Source: Rothia similimucilaginosa | Lineage (GTDB): Bacteria > Actinomycetota > Actinomycetes > Actinomycetales > Micrococcaceae | DNA length: 64,000 nucleotides | Assembly: GCF_029850875.1 (NCBI RefSeq) | Contig: NZ_JAOVAM010000001.1 | Location: 310,001 to 374,000, forward strand | Direction of reading: 5' to 3' | Shown here: positions 36,198 through 43,889 of the stretch, piece by piece | How positions within the stretch are numbered: position 1 is the stretch's first letter | Layout of the letters: the number at the start of each line of letters is the position of its first letter | Notes under the pieces: generated by a model | Database searches by the model: none | Seen by the model: the letters and a program-made list of their open reading frames with translations, nothing else | Told to the model about the DNA's origin: nothing | Made by a program: the position numbers and the translations under genes

Positions 36198-36216
36198 AGT
36201 TCCCCCTAGATATAAC

Positions 36217-36235
36217 TAAACTATACCTAACCTTA
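36217..36235 (-). promoter_or_regulatory. DtxR/IdeR-like iron box over the fepB-type promoter
   Basis: The minus strand reads TAAGGTTAGGTATAGTTTA, matching about 14 of 19 positions of the DtxR consensus TTAGGTTAGGCTAACCTAA if A or T is allowed at positions 2 and 18. It overlaps TATAGT, a likely -10. Binding by an iron repressor would block transcription when iron is plentiful. Confidence 0.65.
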
Positions 36236-36563
36236 CAGATATCTGAGTGTTACATCAAGACGTATTCAGTTTGCATTCTCCGACCGTCAGGATGCCCAGG
36301 TTTGCCGCGGAATTCGGCGGGTTAACATATTTCACTCTTTGTCACTGTCTTGCTGACACTATGTCGCTTAAATGAGTGTCTCTCCCTCACCGTTATCTCG
36401 TTATAAAACCACGGTGGGCAAAAAGCAAGACATGCAAAACGCCCCGTTGCAAAGAACCGCGACGGGGTGCAGTCTTCGCAACGGGGCGTTGAGGTTTTAT
36501 AGGTGCGGGGTTTTATAGATGCCGGGCGCCATTACTGGCGTACACCGTTATCGGCGAGTACCG
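36236..36563. other. gap between the siderophore locus and rpe
   Basis: It holds the upstream part of the fepB-type promoter region and the rpe terminator at 36439-36491. No gene is seen. Confidence 0.5.
36439..36491 (-). terminator. terminator after rpe
   Basis: The 13-bp arms AACGCCCCGTTGC and GCAACGGGGCGTT enclose a 27-base loop that can fold further. Confidence 0.7.
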
Positions 36564-37259
36564 CTAGCAGCCACAACCGGTGCCAGAGCGCTTGACCGAT
36601 GCGGCCGCCGCACGCAGGGAGGCGATGGCCGCCTCCGGACCGCCGAGCGCCTCGTCCACACCGTAGACCGAGCTGCCGGCAACGAAGCAGGTTGCGCCCG
36701 CCTCCGCAGCACGCAGAATGGTCTCTTCGGTGATGCCGCCGTCCACCTGTACGGTCACCGGCAGGTTCGCGCCCTCAATCGCCTTGGCAGCACGGGCAAT
36801 CTTCGGCAGGGTTACGTCCAGGAACGCCTGGCCGCCGAAGCCCGGTTCCACGGTCATAATCAGCAGCATGTCCAGTTCGCTGAGCATGTCCAAGTAGGGT
36901 TCCACGGCGGTTGCCGGGCGTAGCGCCATACCTGCCTTCGCACCCTCAGCACGCAGGGTTCGCGCCAGCTTGATGGGTGCGATAGCCGCCTCCGCGTGGA
37001 AGGTCACCGATTCGCAGCCCATGCTGGCGTATTCGGGTGCCCAGCGGTCGGCCTCGTCAATCATCAGGTGCACATCGAACGGCACCGGGGAGATTTCGCG
37101 CAGACGCTTGACCACCGGTGGGCCCCAGGTGAGGTTGGGGACGAAGTGGTTGTCCATCACGTCAATATGCGCGGCGTCTGCGGTGGAAATGCGCTCCAGC
37201 TCGCGTTGCAGGTTCGCGAAATCCGCCGAGAGAATCGACGGGTTAATGGCAATACCCAT
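36564..37259 (-). CDS. rpe: ribulose-phosphate 3-epimerase
   Basis: It interconverts ribulose 5-phosphate and xylulose 5-phosphate. The 231-residue TIM barrel shows [13 protein letters not shown] at the N-terminus, [17 protein letters not shown] near residue 35, VHLMI near residue 70, [10 protein letters not shown] near residue 145 and VDGGI near residue 178. GAAAGGA precedes the ATG. It is last in the leftward run def-fmt-rsmB-rpe, 54 bases after rsmB. The Cys/Gly-rich C-terminus (KRSGTGCGC) is unusual and not part of the fold. Confidence 0.95.
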   Translation of the reverse strand: MGIAINPSILSADFANLQRELERISTADAAHIDVMDNHFVPNLTWGPPVVKRLREISPVPFDVHLMIDEADRWAPEYASMGCESVTFHAEAAIAPIKLARTLRAEGAKAGMALRPATAVEPYLDMLSELDMLLIMTVEPGFGGQAFLDVTLPKIARAAKAIEGANLPVTVQVDGGITEETILRAAEAGATCFVAGSSVYGVDEALGGPEAAIASLRAAAASVKRSGTGCGC

Positions 37260-37313
37260 GGGGTTCCTTTCAAATCCGTGCCGTATGGCGAATGATGCTA
37301 GGCGGTGAAGCGG

Positions 37314-39296
37314 CTAGTTCTTGCGCAGCAGGGCGAGGAACATTGCGTCGGTTCCATGCACATGCGGCCACAGCTGTGCCGTGGTCGGGTTCTGAGAAGC
37401 CTTCACGTCCGGGGCACCCTTCTTGACCTTGATCTCGGGGGTGTGGCCGGGGTCCTTCTCCCCCACTAGTACGCTCACGGGTTCGCCTTTCGCGCCTTCA
37501 GTGTGCTGGGCAACTTCACGCAGTGCGGCGGCGGAGTCGAGCAGGCTGACCGCGCCGCTTTCGAGCACCTCAGCCACAATGTTCTGAGTTTCTGCCGCGT
37601 GCGGGGAACAGGTCACGTACGCGATGACGCCGCCGGGGCGGGTCGTCTCAATCGCTGCATCCAAGAGCTGACGCTGCAGGGGCAGCAGCTCTGCAATATC
37701 GCGCGGGGACTTGCGCCAACGTGCTTCGGGGCGGCGGCGCAGGGCACCCAGGCCGGAGCAGGGCACATCCACCATGACGCGGTCGAACAGCTGACCGGGT
37801 TCAATGGAGCCGGGCAGGTCGGAGGTGTTCCTGCGCAGGGTCTCACGGATCTGGCGGCCGTCGCCGGTAAGTACCGTGTAGCTGTCCTCGGGAAGAGGGC
37901 GCATAGAGGATTCCACAAGCTGAGCGCGGTGCGGTGCCGCCTCGTTGGCGACCAGGGATGCGCCGCGCTGAATACCGAGCGCGCCGAGCAGCGCCGCTTT
38001 ACCGCCGGGGCCTGCGCACAGGTCGAGCCAGGCGGTGTCGGCGCCGTCCAGGGGTGCTGCGGCGAGCGCGCGTGCTACCAGCTGGGAACCGGCATCCTGG
38101 GCGCGGACGGTGCCTTCACGTACGGATTCCAGGCGCGCTAAGTCGCCGGAGGCGTACAGTGCCGACCCGTCAACCAGTTCGCCGTCGACGGCGCCCTGGT
38201 CGCGTGCCTCGTCGAGGGTACCCAGACCGGGCAGTGCAACCAGGTTGACCACGGGGGCGAGGTTGTCCGCTTCGAGCAGCTGCTCAATTTCGGAGGCGGG
38301 GCGGCCATGCGCGACGAGTGCCTGGCGCATGGAACGCACAATCCAGCCGGGGTGCGAGGCGAGCAGTGCCATGCGCTCGGTGTCGTCTTTCGCGTCCTCA
38401 ATGATGAGTTCGTACCACTCTTCAGGGGTGCGTTCAGAGACTCGGCGCAGCACCGCGTTGATGAAGCTTGCCGGGCCCGCACCAATCTTTTCGCGTGCCA
38501 GGGACACACTCTGGTTCAGTGCCGCGTGGGCGGGAACGCGCATGTTCAGCAACTGGTGCACGCCCATGCGCAGCACGATAAGGGTGGTGGTGCCGACCTT
38601 CTCGATGGAGCGATCTACACAGCGGCTGAGGATTGCGTCGTAGGTGCCTTGGTGGCGTAGCGTGCCGTAGGTTAGTTCGGTTGCGAAGCCTGCGTCTCGG
38701 TGGTCTAGACGGTAGCTACGAATCGTCTTGGGTAGCACGAGGTTCGCGTAGGCGTCAGATTCCGCCACGGAGCGCAGTACGTCGAAGACGGTTGCGCGTG
38801 CGATGTCTGCGGTACGCGCGCGTGCAGAGGGTGCCGCAGCGGAGAATTCGCGGGCAGACATGGAGCGGCGGTTGCGTTCGTGGCCGCTCTTATTGCGCTG
38901 GGAGGTGCCGCCGCCACCGCGTTTGGTGTCGTCGTGCTCGGTCTTGGCGCGGCGTGCGGCGCGTTCGACGCTGGTCAGGCCGTCAAAGCGGCGACCGGTG
39001 CGCGATTCGGGGCGGGAGTTGTCATCCCACTTCTGCGGGCGGCTCTGAGAGCGGTGATTCTGCGAGCGCTGATTCTGCGAACGCTCGGAGTTCTGAGACT
39101 GCTGGCGGTTCTGCTCACTCACACCAGAGCCGGTACCTGCACCGGAGCGGCGGCGACGCTTACGCTTCGCACCGCCCTCACCCTGGCCGTAACCCTGGCC
39201 GCCACCCTGATTGGGCTTGCCCTGGTTGAACTTGCCGTTACCGGAGTGACCGGACTTGCCGTGTCCACCCTTGTAGGGGCGCTTTTCGTTGCTCAT
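37314..39296 (-). CDS. rsmB: 16S rRNA (cytosine-967-C5) methyltransferase
   Basis: This Fmu/Sun-family RNA methyltransferase uses S-adenosylmethionine. The 660-residue protein has a basic, Gly/Asn/Gln/Arg-rich extension of about 130 residues that looks disordered. A NusB-like RNA-binding domain follows (about 140-290), then the methyltransferase domain with LDLCAGPGGKAALLG near residue 435, DVPCSGLGALRRRPE near residue 520 and catalytic VTCSPHAAETQN near residue 570. The start at 39296 overlaps the fmt stop as ATGA, so translation is coupled. A start 17 codons earlier would lie inside fmt. The N-terminal extension is longer than in E. coli RsmB. Confidence 0.92.
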   Translation of the reverse strand: MSNEKRPYKGGHGKSGHSGNGKFNQGKPNQGGGQGYGQGEGGAKRKRRRRSGAGTGSGVSEQNRQQSQNSERSQNQRSQNHRSQSRPQKWDDNSRPESRTGRRFDGLTSVERAARRAKTEHDDTKRGGGGTSQRNKSGHERNRRSMSAREFSAAAPSARARTADIARATVFDVLRSVAESDAYANLVLPKTIRSYRLDHRDAGFATELTYGTLRHQGTYDAILSRCVDRSIEKVGTTTLIVLRMGVHQLLNMRVPAHAALNQSVSLAREKIGAGPASFINAVLRRVSERTPEEWYELIIEDAKDDTERMALLASHPGWIVRSMRQALVAHGRPASEIEQLLEADNLAPVVNLVALPGLGTLDEARDQGAVDGELVDGSALYASGDLARLESVREGTVRAQDAGSQLVARALAAAPLDGADTAWLDLCAGPGGKAALLGALGIQRGASLVANEAAPHRAQLVESSMRPLPEDSYTVLTGDGRQIRETLRRNTSDLPGSIEPGQLFDRVMVDVPCSGLGALRRRPEARWRKSPRDIAELLPLQRQLLDAAIETTRPGGVIAYVTCSPHAAETQNIVAEVLESGAVSLLDSAAALREVAQHTEGAKGEPVSVLVGEKDPGHTPEIKVKKGAPDVKASQNPTTAQLWPHVHGTDAMFLALLRKN

Positions 39297-40261
39297 GCGA
39301 GTACCACCAGGCCTTCCGCCATGTCCTTGCCAGCGCCGCGAGCCCACGCGGGCGCATCCATCATTTTCTTACCGGCAGGCTGAACCTGCAGCAGCATCAG
39401 CGGTTCGGTACCGGTGCCGACCAGTACCTTCTTCGCGTGCAGACGCACCGCACCGGGTGCGAGGGGGCCGCTGTTCGCCTCGGTCAGGGACTGTACCAGG
39501 CGCTCGTCGGCAACCGCCAGACCACCGATCTTGAAGCGGTTTTCTCCCAGTTCGCACCATGCGCCGGGCTCGGGGGTCACGCCGCGGAAGCGTGCCAGGA
39601 TCTGCTCGGCGGGTTCGGTCCAGGTGAGGCGGCCGTCGGCAATGCTCATCTTGGAGGCGTAGCTGACCGACTCGTCCTCGACCTGCACGGTGCCGCTCTC
39701 GCCCGCTTCGAGGCGTTCGAAGGTGCGTTCAAGCAGTGCGCCACCGCTGGTGGCGAGGCGCATCAGCACGGTGCCTGCGGTGTCGTCGGCGGCTACGGGT
39801 GTGGATTCCTGTTCGAAGGTGGGGCCGGTGTCCAGGCCTTCTTCAAGCAGGAAGGTGGTGGAGAAAATTTCCTGCTCACCGGCGATGAGAGCGCGCTGTA
39901 CGGGGGCTGCACCGCGCCATGCGGGTAGCTTGGAGAAGTGCAGGTTGACCCAACCGTAGCGCAGGGATTCAAGCGCGGGCAGCGGCAGCAGGGCACCGTA
40001 GGCAACCACGGCGGCTGCGTCAGCGTTCAGTTCGGCAATGGCCGCGGCGGCTTCGTCGTTCCAACGATTTGCTTTCACGATGGGCAGACCGAGCTCTTCG
40101 GCACGCTGTGCCACCGGGGAGGGGGTGAGCACGCGCTTGCGGCCCACGGGGGCGTCTTCGCGGGTGAGCACGCCGACCACGCGCACCTTATCGGAGTTCG
40201 CCAGGTAGTCGAGCGGGGGCACGGCAACATCTGGAGTGCCTGCGTAAATAATGTTGAGCAT
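39293..40261 (-). CDS. fmt: methionyl-tRNA formyltransferase
   Basis: It formylates initiator Met-tRNA with 10-formyl-tetrahydrofolate. The 322 residues are full length. NIIYAGTPDVAVPPLDYL is at the N-terminus. The catalytic Asn/His/Asp region reads VNLHFSKLPAWRGAAPVQRAL near residues 105-125, with TTFLLEEGLDTGP near residue 135. Six bases separate it from def upstream and four bases overlap rsmB downstream, so the three form one unit. Confidence 0.95.
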   Translation of the reverse strand: MLNIIYAGTPDVAVPPLDYLANSDKVRVVGVLTREDAPVGRKRVLTPSPVAQRAEELGLPIVKANRWNDEAAAAIAELNADAAAVVAYGALLPLPALESLRYGWVNLHFSKLPAWRGAAPVQRALIAGEQEIFSTTFLLEEGLDTGPTFEQESTPVAADDTAGTVLMRLATSGGALLERTFERLEAGESGTVQVEDESVSYASKMSIADGRLTWTEPAEQILARFRGVTPEPGAWCELGENRFKIGGLAVADERLVQSLTEANSGPLAPGAVRLHAKKVLVGTGTEPLMLLQVQPAGKKMMDAPAWARGAGKDMAEGLVVLA

Positions 40262-40267
40262 GTGAGC

Positions 40268-40864
40268 CTACTTTCCGAAGCTACCGAGGGAGGAACCGGC
40301 ACCGAAGGCGCCACCACCACCGAAGGCACCGCCCACGCGGGTTGCACGCTCGGTCACGGTCTTAGCTGCGACCGTGTTGTAGTCTGCGGCGCGCAGGGCA
40401 CGCATCACGCGCTGCCGGTCTTCACCCACGAGACGGTCGATGAAGAGCTTGCCATGCAGGTGGTCAGTCTCGTGCTGCAGCATGCGCGCGAACAGGCCCT
40501 CCCCCTCCAGCACGAGGGGTTCACCGTGTCGGTCCACGCCGGTCACGCGCGCCCAGTTCTTGCGTGGGGTCGCGGATTTCTGACCGGGCACGGACAGACA
40601 ACCTTCGCCACCTTCCTGATTTTCTTCGCCGACCTCAAGCACGGGGTTGATGATGTAGCCCTCGCGGTCGTCAATGCCTCCGAAGGTGAAAATCTGCTTG
40701 GAGATGCCAACCTGCGGGCCAGCAAGGCCCACGCCACCCACGTCGTACATGGTTTCTAGCATGTCGTCGATGAGTCGTGCCAGGTCGTCGTCGAAGACGG
40801 TGATGGGGTCGCAGACGCTGCGTAGCACAGGGTCGCCTACGGTGCGGATGCTCAGGATGGTCAT
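40268..40864 (-). CDS. def: peptide deformylase
   Basis: This metalloenzyme removes the formyl group from new proteins. The 198 residues contain all three motifs: GVGLAGPQVGIS near residue 46 (Gly in place of the more usual Ala), EGCLSVPG near residue 92, and the metal-binding QHETDHLHG near residue 136. The C-terminus has a Gly/Phe-rich tail (GGAFGGGGAFG) beyond the fold. AAGGAG precedes the ATG. It is the first gene of the def-fmt-rsmB-rpe run. Confidence 0.95.
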   Translation of the reverse strand: MTILSIRTVGDPVLRSVCDPITVFDDDLARLIDDMLETMYDVGGVGLAGPQVGISKQIFTFGGIDDREGYIINPVLEVGEENQEGGEGCLSVPGQKSATPRKNWARVTGVDRHGEPLVLEGEGLFARMLQHETDHLHGKLFIDRLVGEDRQRVMRALRAADYNTVAAKTVTERATRVGGAFGGGGAFGAGSSLGSFGK

Positions 40865-41098
40865 GATTCTCCTTTGCCGGCGGGTGCCGGGAATGTGCTT
40901 ACGGATTTCAAAATGGTGGCAGAACTGCGCTGACGGTTTTCCCAGCAGGTTTTTCCCAGTGGGAGCGTGCCGTTCTGCCTATTGTTCTATTGTCGCCGAT
41001 TCAGTAGCGCGAATCTAGAACGAATCGAGGCATTGGAGTGAGGACTGAGCCTCACCTCCCGGGGGTTACAGCCTCTCCCCTATACCGCGGGCGGGGGT
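40865..41098. other. def upstream region
   Basis: It probably contains the def promoter. Short repeats of TTTTCCCAG occur at 40937-40960. No gene is seen. Confidence 0.4.
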
Positions 41099-41148
41099 AC
41101 TGATCTATGCCGCGGGCGGAGGTACTGATCTATGCCGCGGGCGGAGGT
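41099..41148. repeat. two exact 25-bp tandem repeats at the end of the nuclease-like gene
   Basis: The unit starts ACTGATCTATGCCGCGGGCG. A partial third copy precedes it. The stop and last codons of the minus-strand gene lie within the second copy, so the duplication appears to be built from the gene's own 3' end. Confidence 0.75.
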
Positions 41149-41978
41149 ACTACGGGCATGAGCACGGGGTCTTCAAATTCTTGGACCTGGCGATCGAATT
41201 CCCAGACCCGGCGCAGGGCGCAGAACTTGTACCAGTTGCGTTCGAGTACGGCGGGGTTTGCCTGCTGCGGCAACACCTGCGTTTCGCCGAGTGCCACGCC
41301 CATGAGGACGGGTGCGTCGCCGTATTTCCAGGGTTCCCAGGTGCCTTCGTCGGGGTCGAGGAGGGATTCTTCGGCTTTGAGTCCGGCGACGAGTTGCATA
41401 ACGACTTTTTCGTCAAGTGCTTTGACGCGACCGCGTTTGTCGGTGCCCTTGGTTTTGTAGTCGATAATGCAGGTTCGACCTGCGATCTCTGCGACGAGGT
41501 CGAGGGTGCCCGCGTAGCCGACGGTTTCGTTCCAGATGGTAACTTCGGCGGCGAGGGGTCGGGGCTTGAAGGCTTCCCACCATTCGTCGAAGCGGTCAGC
41601 GTAGGCTTGTTCCCCGTTGATGATGAGTTGTTCACGGCTTTCATCGAGGTTGTGTTCGCGTCCCATGGTGCGTAGGGCGACTGCTTCGGCGTAGTTGTGG
41701 ACGCGGTCGCCTCGGGCAGCAGCTACGTCGCGGTATCGTTCGGAGGCGCTGGCTGCGTCGCGGATGATGGCGAATTTGAGGCCGTGAGATCCGGTGGCGC
41801 GGTATGCGCGCTGGTCTTCGAGGGCGGCTTTGGCTGCCATATACCCGTGCCAGCCACTGAGATCACTGGTGTGCTGCCCGATGACAGTGGTGATGGAGGG
41901 GACGAGGGGTTCTCCTCCGCGGACGCGTGCGTACATGCGTCCGTAGTCGGTGGCTGCGGCGAGTTCGGGTGTTGTCAC
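41130..41978 (-). CDS. PD-(D/E)XK nuclease-like conserved protein
   Basis: This 282-residue protein carries a RecB/Cas4-like core: AEVTIWNETVGYAGTLDLV followed by CIIDYKTKG (about residues 150-180), matching the E-GxxDxx-DxK layout of PD-(D/E)XK nucleases. The N-terminal ATDYGRMYARVR and PSITTVIG are typical of an actinobacterial conserved family I recall near def. The GTG at 41978 is chosen because GAGG lies six bases upstream and the protein then begins VTTPEL. An ATG 12 bases earlier is possible. No phage or CRISPR genes are near. Nuclease activity is inferred. Confidence 0.7.
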   Translation of the reverse strand: MTTPELAAATDYGRMYARVRGGEPLVPSITTVIGQHTSDLSGWHGYMAAKAALEDQRAYRATGSHGLKFAIIRDAASASERYRDVAAARGDRVHNYAEAVALRTMGREHNLDESREQLIINGEQAYADRFDEWWEAFKPRPLAAEVTIWNETVGYAGTLDLVAEIAGRTCIIDYKTKGTDKRGRVKALDEKVVMQLVAGLKAEESLLDPDEGTWEPWKYGDAPVLMGVALGETQVLPQQANPAVLERNWYKFCALRRVWEFDRQVQEFEDPVLMPVVPPPAA

Positions 41979-42058
41979 GGGGTACCTCATTCTCGGGTGG
42001 TTGTGTCCGCGGCTGAGTTTGTACTGTCTGTGGGCACAAATACCGGTGGGCATAATAA

Positions 42059-42084
42059 AACCCCCGTTCCTTGAAACGGGGGTT
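42059..42084 (-). terminator. terminator after tRNA-Val(CAC)
   Basis: The arms AACCCCCGTT and AACGGGGGTT have a short loop. In the minus direction they are followed by TTATTATG. Confidence 0.75.
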
Positions 42085-42086
42085 AT

Positions 42087-42161
42087 TGGTGCGTGATACT
42101 GGGTTCGAACCAGTGACCTCTTCGGTGTGAACGAAGCGCGCTACCACTGCGCCAATCACGC
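42087..42161 (-). tRNA. tRNA-Val (anticodon CAC)
   Basis: The minus strand begins GCGTGATTGGCGCAGTGGTA. The anticodon stem CTTCG/CGAAG encloses TTCACAC, and the T-arm contains GGTTCGAACCC. The 3' ACCA is encoded. Confidence 0.95.
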
Positions 42162-42316
42162 TTACGGATAAGACTATACCGGGGCTTGGCATGAAGGTCA
42201 AATTTTGCGCGCCACCCCCTTTTTATTCCTGTGTTGCTCCCCGCCGAGAAGCCCCTTGAGTTTCGATGAGTACACGGCGACACCATAGAATCTAAAACCA
42301 GTTTCGCCGAATAAAT

Positions 42317-42352
42317 AAATAAGCCCTCAGTCAGAAGACTGAGGGCTTATTT
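42317..42352 (-). terminator. terminator after the tRNA-Gln/tRNA-Glu pair
   Basis: The 16-bp perfect stem AAATAAGCCCTCAGTC/GACTGAGGGCTTATTT has a 4-base loop. Confidence 0.9.
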
Positions 42353-42357
42353 CCTAG

Positions 42358-42433
42358 TGGTGACCCCAACCGGATTTGAACCGGTGTTGCCGCCGTGAGA
42401 GGGCGGAGTACTAGGCCGCTATACGATGGGGCC
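42358..42433 (-). tRNA. tRNA-Glu (anticodon CUC)
   Basis: The minus strand begins GGCCCCATCGTATAGCGG. The anticodon stem CCGCC/GGCGG encloses CTCTCAC, and the T-arm contains GGTTCAAATCC. The 3' ACCA is encoded. It follows tRNA-Gln on the same transcript. Confidence 0.95.
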
Positions 42434-42435
42434 GC

Positions 42436-42453
42436 AACCTCCAACAGGAGGTT
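42436..42453 (-). other. hairpin between tRNA-Gln and tRNA-Glu
   Basis: AACCTCC-AACA-GGAGGTT sits in the short spacer and may guide processing of the two-tRNA transcript. Confidence 0.5.
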
Positions 42454-42455
42454 AG

Positions 42456-42527
42456 CTGGGATACCAGGACTCGAACCTAGAACAAAGGAACCAGAAACCT
42501 TCGTGTTGCCAATTACACCATATCCCA
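42456..42527 (-). tRNA. tRNA-Gln (anticodon CUG)
   Basis: The minus strand begins TGGGATATGGTGTAATTGG. The loop TTCTGGT gives anticodon CUG, with one U-U mismatch next to the loop. The T-arm contains GGTTCGAGTCC. CCA is not encoded. Confidence 0.92.
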
Positions 42528-43016
42528 TTACTCTATTGAGTTACCGTTCCGCTTCTTGCCTTTCGGCTTTTCACCGGAACGAGTAATAACTATACGGGTC
42601 TTTCTGGAGGCGTGCAAGCCGAAACCTGGAGAGACGCCTCACATTCACAGTTTTACGCCCGCCAATTCCGCGTATTTCCGGGGTTTTTAGGGCTAAAAAG
42701 TTTTTTAAATTTCTTCAAAAAGAAGGTTTTGGGGCCACTTTTCACCCCTCAAAGCAGCTTCAAGGGAGCTCAGAGAGCAGCTTTAGTCTCTCCCCCGCAC
42801 ATTTTGCATCTCAAATTTTTTGAAGATTTTTTCTTTCTGCACCACCTCCCGACAGCCGGGTATTCGAACAGTCAGTCAGGCAGAAAATCAGATAGCCAGA
42901 CAGTCAGCTCACCCAAGCAGTCACCTCGAGAAGATCACAAGACCTCTATCTCACTCCCAACCCACGCCTTCAAAAGCTAAAACTTCTGCAGACAACAAAA
43001 CCCAGAGACAACGAAA
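42528..43016. other. about 490-base gap upstream of the tRNA-Gln/Glu pair
   Basis: No gene is recognised. It contains T/C-rich stretches, a TTCTTCAAAAAGAAGG hairpin near 42710-42726, and short CAGTCAG/CAGACAG repeats at 42870-42907. The tRNA promoter for the minus strand should lie at the low end. A 122-codon plus-strand ORF has no ribosome site and unusual composition. Confidence 0.4.
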
Positions 43017-43042
43017 AAGCCCCGAGGCGAACCTCGGGGCTT
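43017..43042 (-). terminator. terminator after tRNA-Gly
   Basis: The 11-bp arms AAGCCCCGAGG and CCTCGGGGCTT have a CGAA loop. On the minus strand a TTTTCG run follows. Confidence 0.85.
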
Positions 43043-43045
43043 CAG

Positions 43046-43121
<76 letters not shown>

Positions 43122-43506
43122 ATGTTTTCGCTTTGAACTTTTCAGTTCGTCGCAACAACAGGTACTACTATACGAGTCTTTACTGGGGTACGCAAACCAA
43201 ATTCTTGCCGCACTCCCCCAGATAGAACCAGATTAACCCCCATAAAATATACTGACTAGCAGTCTTGCAGGAAATACCCATCACAAAAAATATTCTCAAA
43301 TTTATAAAAAATCCCCTTATCCACCGGGTTTCTTCAGACTTTTCGGTCCTCTGATTCCCGCTGGATAAGGGGATTCTCTTGAAACGTGGGTTCTCGCCGG
43401 ACTCTCACAGTACGCGCCACAGACACCTGAGGTGCCTGCGAGCGCGCCATGAGTAACTACGCCATGTAGCTACGCAGAGAGTAGCTGCATCAAGAGTAGC
43501 TAGAGC
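43122..43506. other. 385-base gap between tRNA-Gly and the acidic membrane protein gene
   Basis: It holds a terminator at 43310-43375. A stretch at 43453-43505 has three spaced GTAGCTA/GTAGCTG-type repeats. An imperfect GC-rich palindrome centred on CACCTGAGGTG lies near 43425-43435. No gene is seen. Confidence 0.45.
43310..43375 (-). terminator. terminator of the gltX transcript
   Basis: The 14-bp arms AATCCCCTTATCCA and TGGATAAGGGGATT are followed by TTTTTT in the minus direction. Confidence 0.8.
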
Positions 43507-43887
43507 TTAGTCGCTGCCTCCACCGGAGTCGCCTCCGCCAGAGTAGTCGGAGCTACTGGAGCTTCCAGCGTCGAAGTCGCCCGCCTCCGGGTCGGGGCCC
43601 GGGTCCACGAAGTCGTCGTTCTCTTCCTCTTCTTCGTCCGAAGGGTCCGAAGAATCAACAACAGACGAGGAGGTGCTTACGTCGCCGCCGTGAACCGCGT
43701 TCTGCATGGCGCGTGCCTCCAGGAATGCGGTCACGTAGGCGAGCGCCGCAGCGGCAATAATGATGACGACCATCCACACGGAGCGGTCTAAGCCAGCAAT
43801 ATAGGCGAACAGCCAGATAATGCAGGCGTTGGTGAGCGCCATGATGGAGCCCTTCAGCAGCGCCCTCCCCATGATCGACTGTTTCAT
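43507..43887 (-). CDS. small two-helix membrane protein with acidic tail, coupled to gltX
   Basis: This 126-residue protein has two hydrophobic segments (about residues 13-30 and 36-55). A strongly acidic, Ser/Gly-rich tail follows, with DEEEEENDDFVDPGPDPEAG near residues 84-103, ending in GGGDSGGGSD. The ATG lies two bases after the gltX stop, so translation is probably coupled. I know no function. The tail could contact cationic partners or calcium. It is likely real because of the tight spacing and the terminator that follows. Confidence 0.6.
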   Translation of the reverse strand: MKQSIMGRALLKGSIMALTNACIIWLFAYIAGLDRSVWMVVIIIAAAALAYVTAFLEARAMQNAVHGGDVSTSSSVVDSSDPSDEEEEENDDFVDPGPDPEAGDFDAGSSSSSDYSGGGDSGGGSD

Positions 43888-43889
43888 GG

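Noticed and set aside
41130-41978. PD-(D/E)XK protein as a Cas4 or restriction enzyme
   Set aside because: No Cas4 cysteine cluster, no methyltransferase and no CRISPR nearby. Kept as a nuclease-like conserved protein only.
42331-42528. 65-codon minus-strand ORF
   Set aside because: It is made of tRNA-Gln and tRNA-Glu sequence.
42612-42980. 122-codon plus-strand ORF
   Set aside because: Composition is unlike genes here, there is no ribosome site, and it lies between tRNA genes transcribed the other way.
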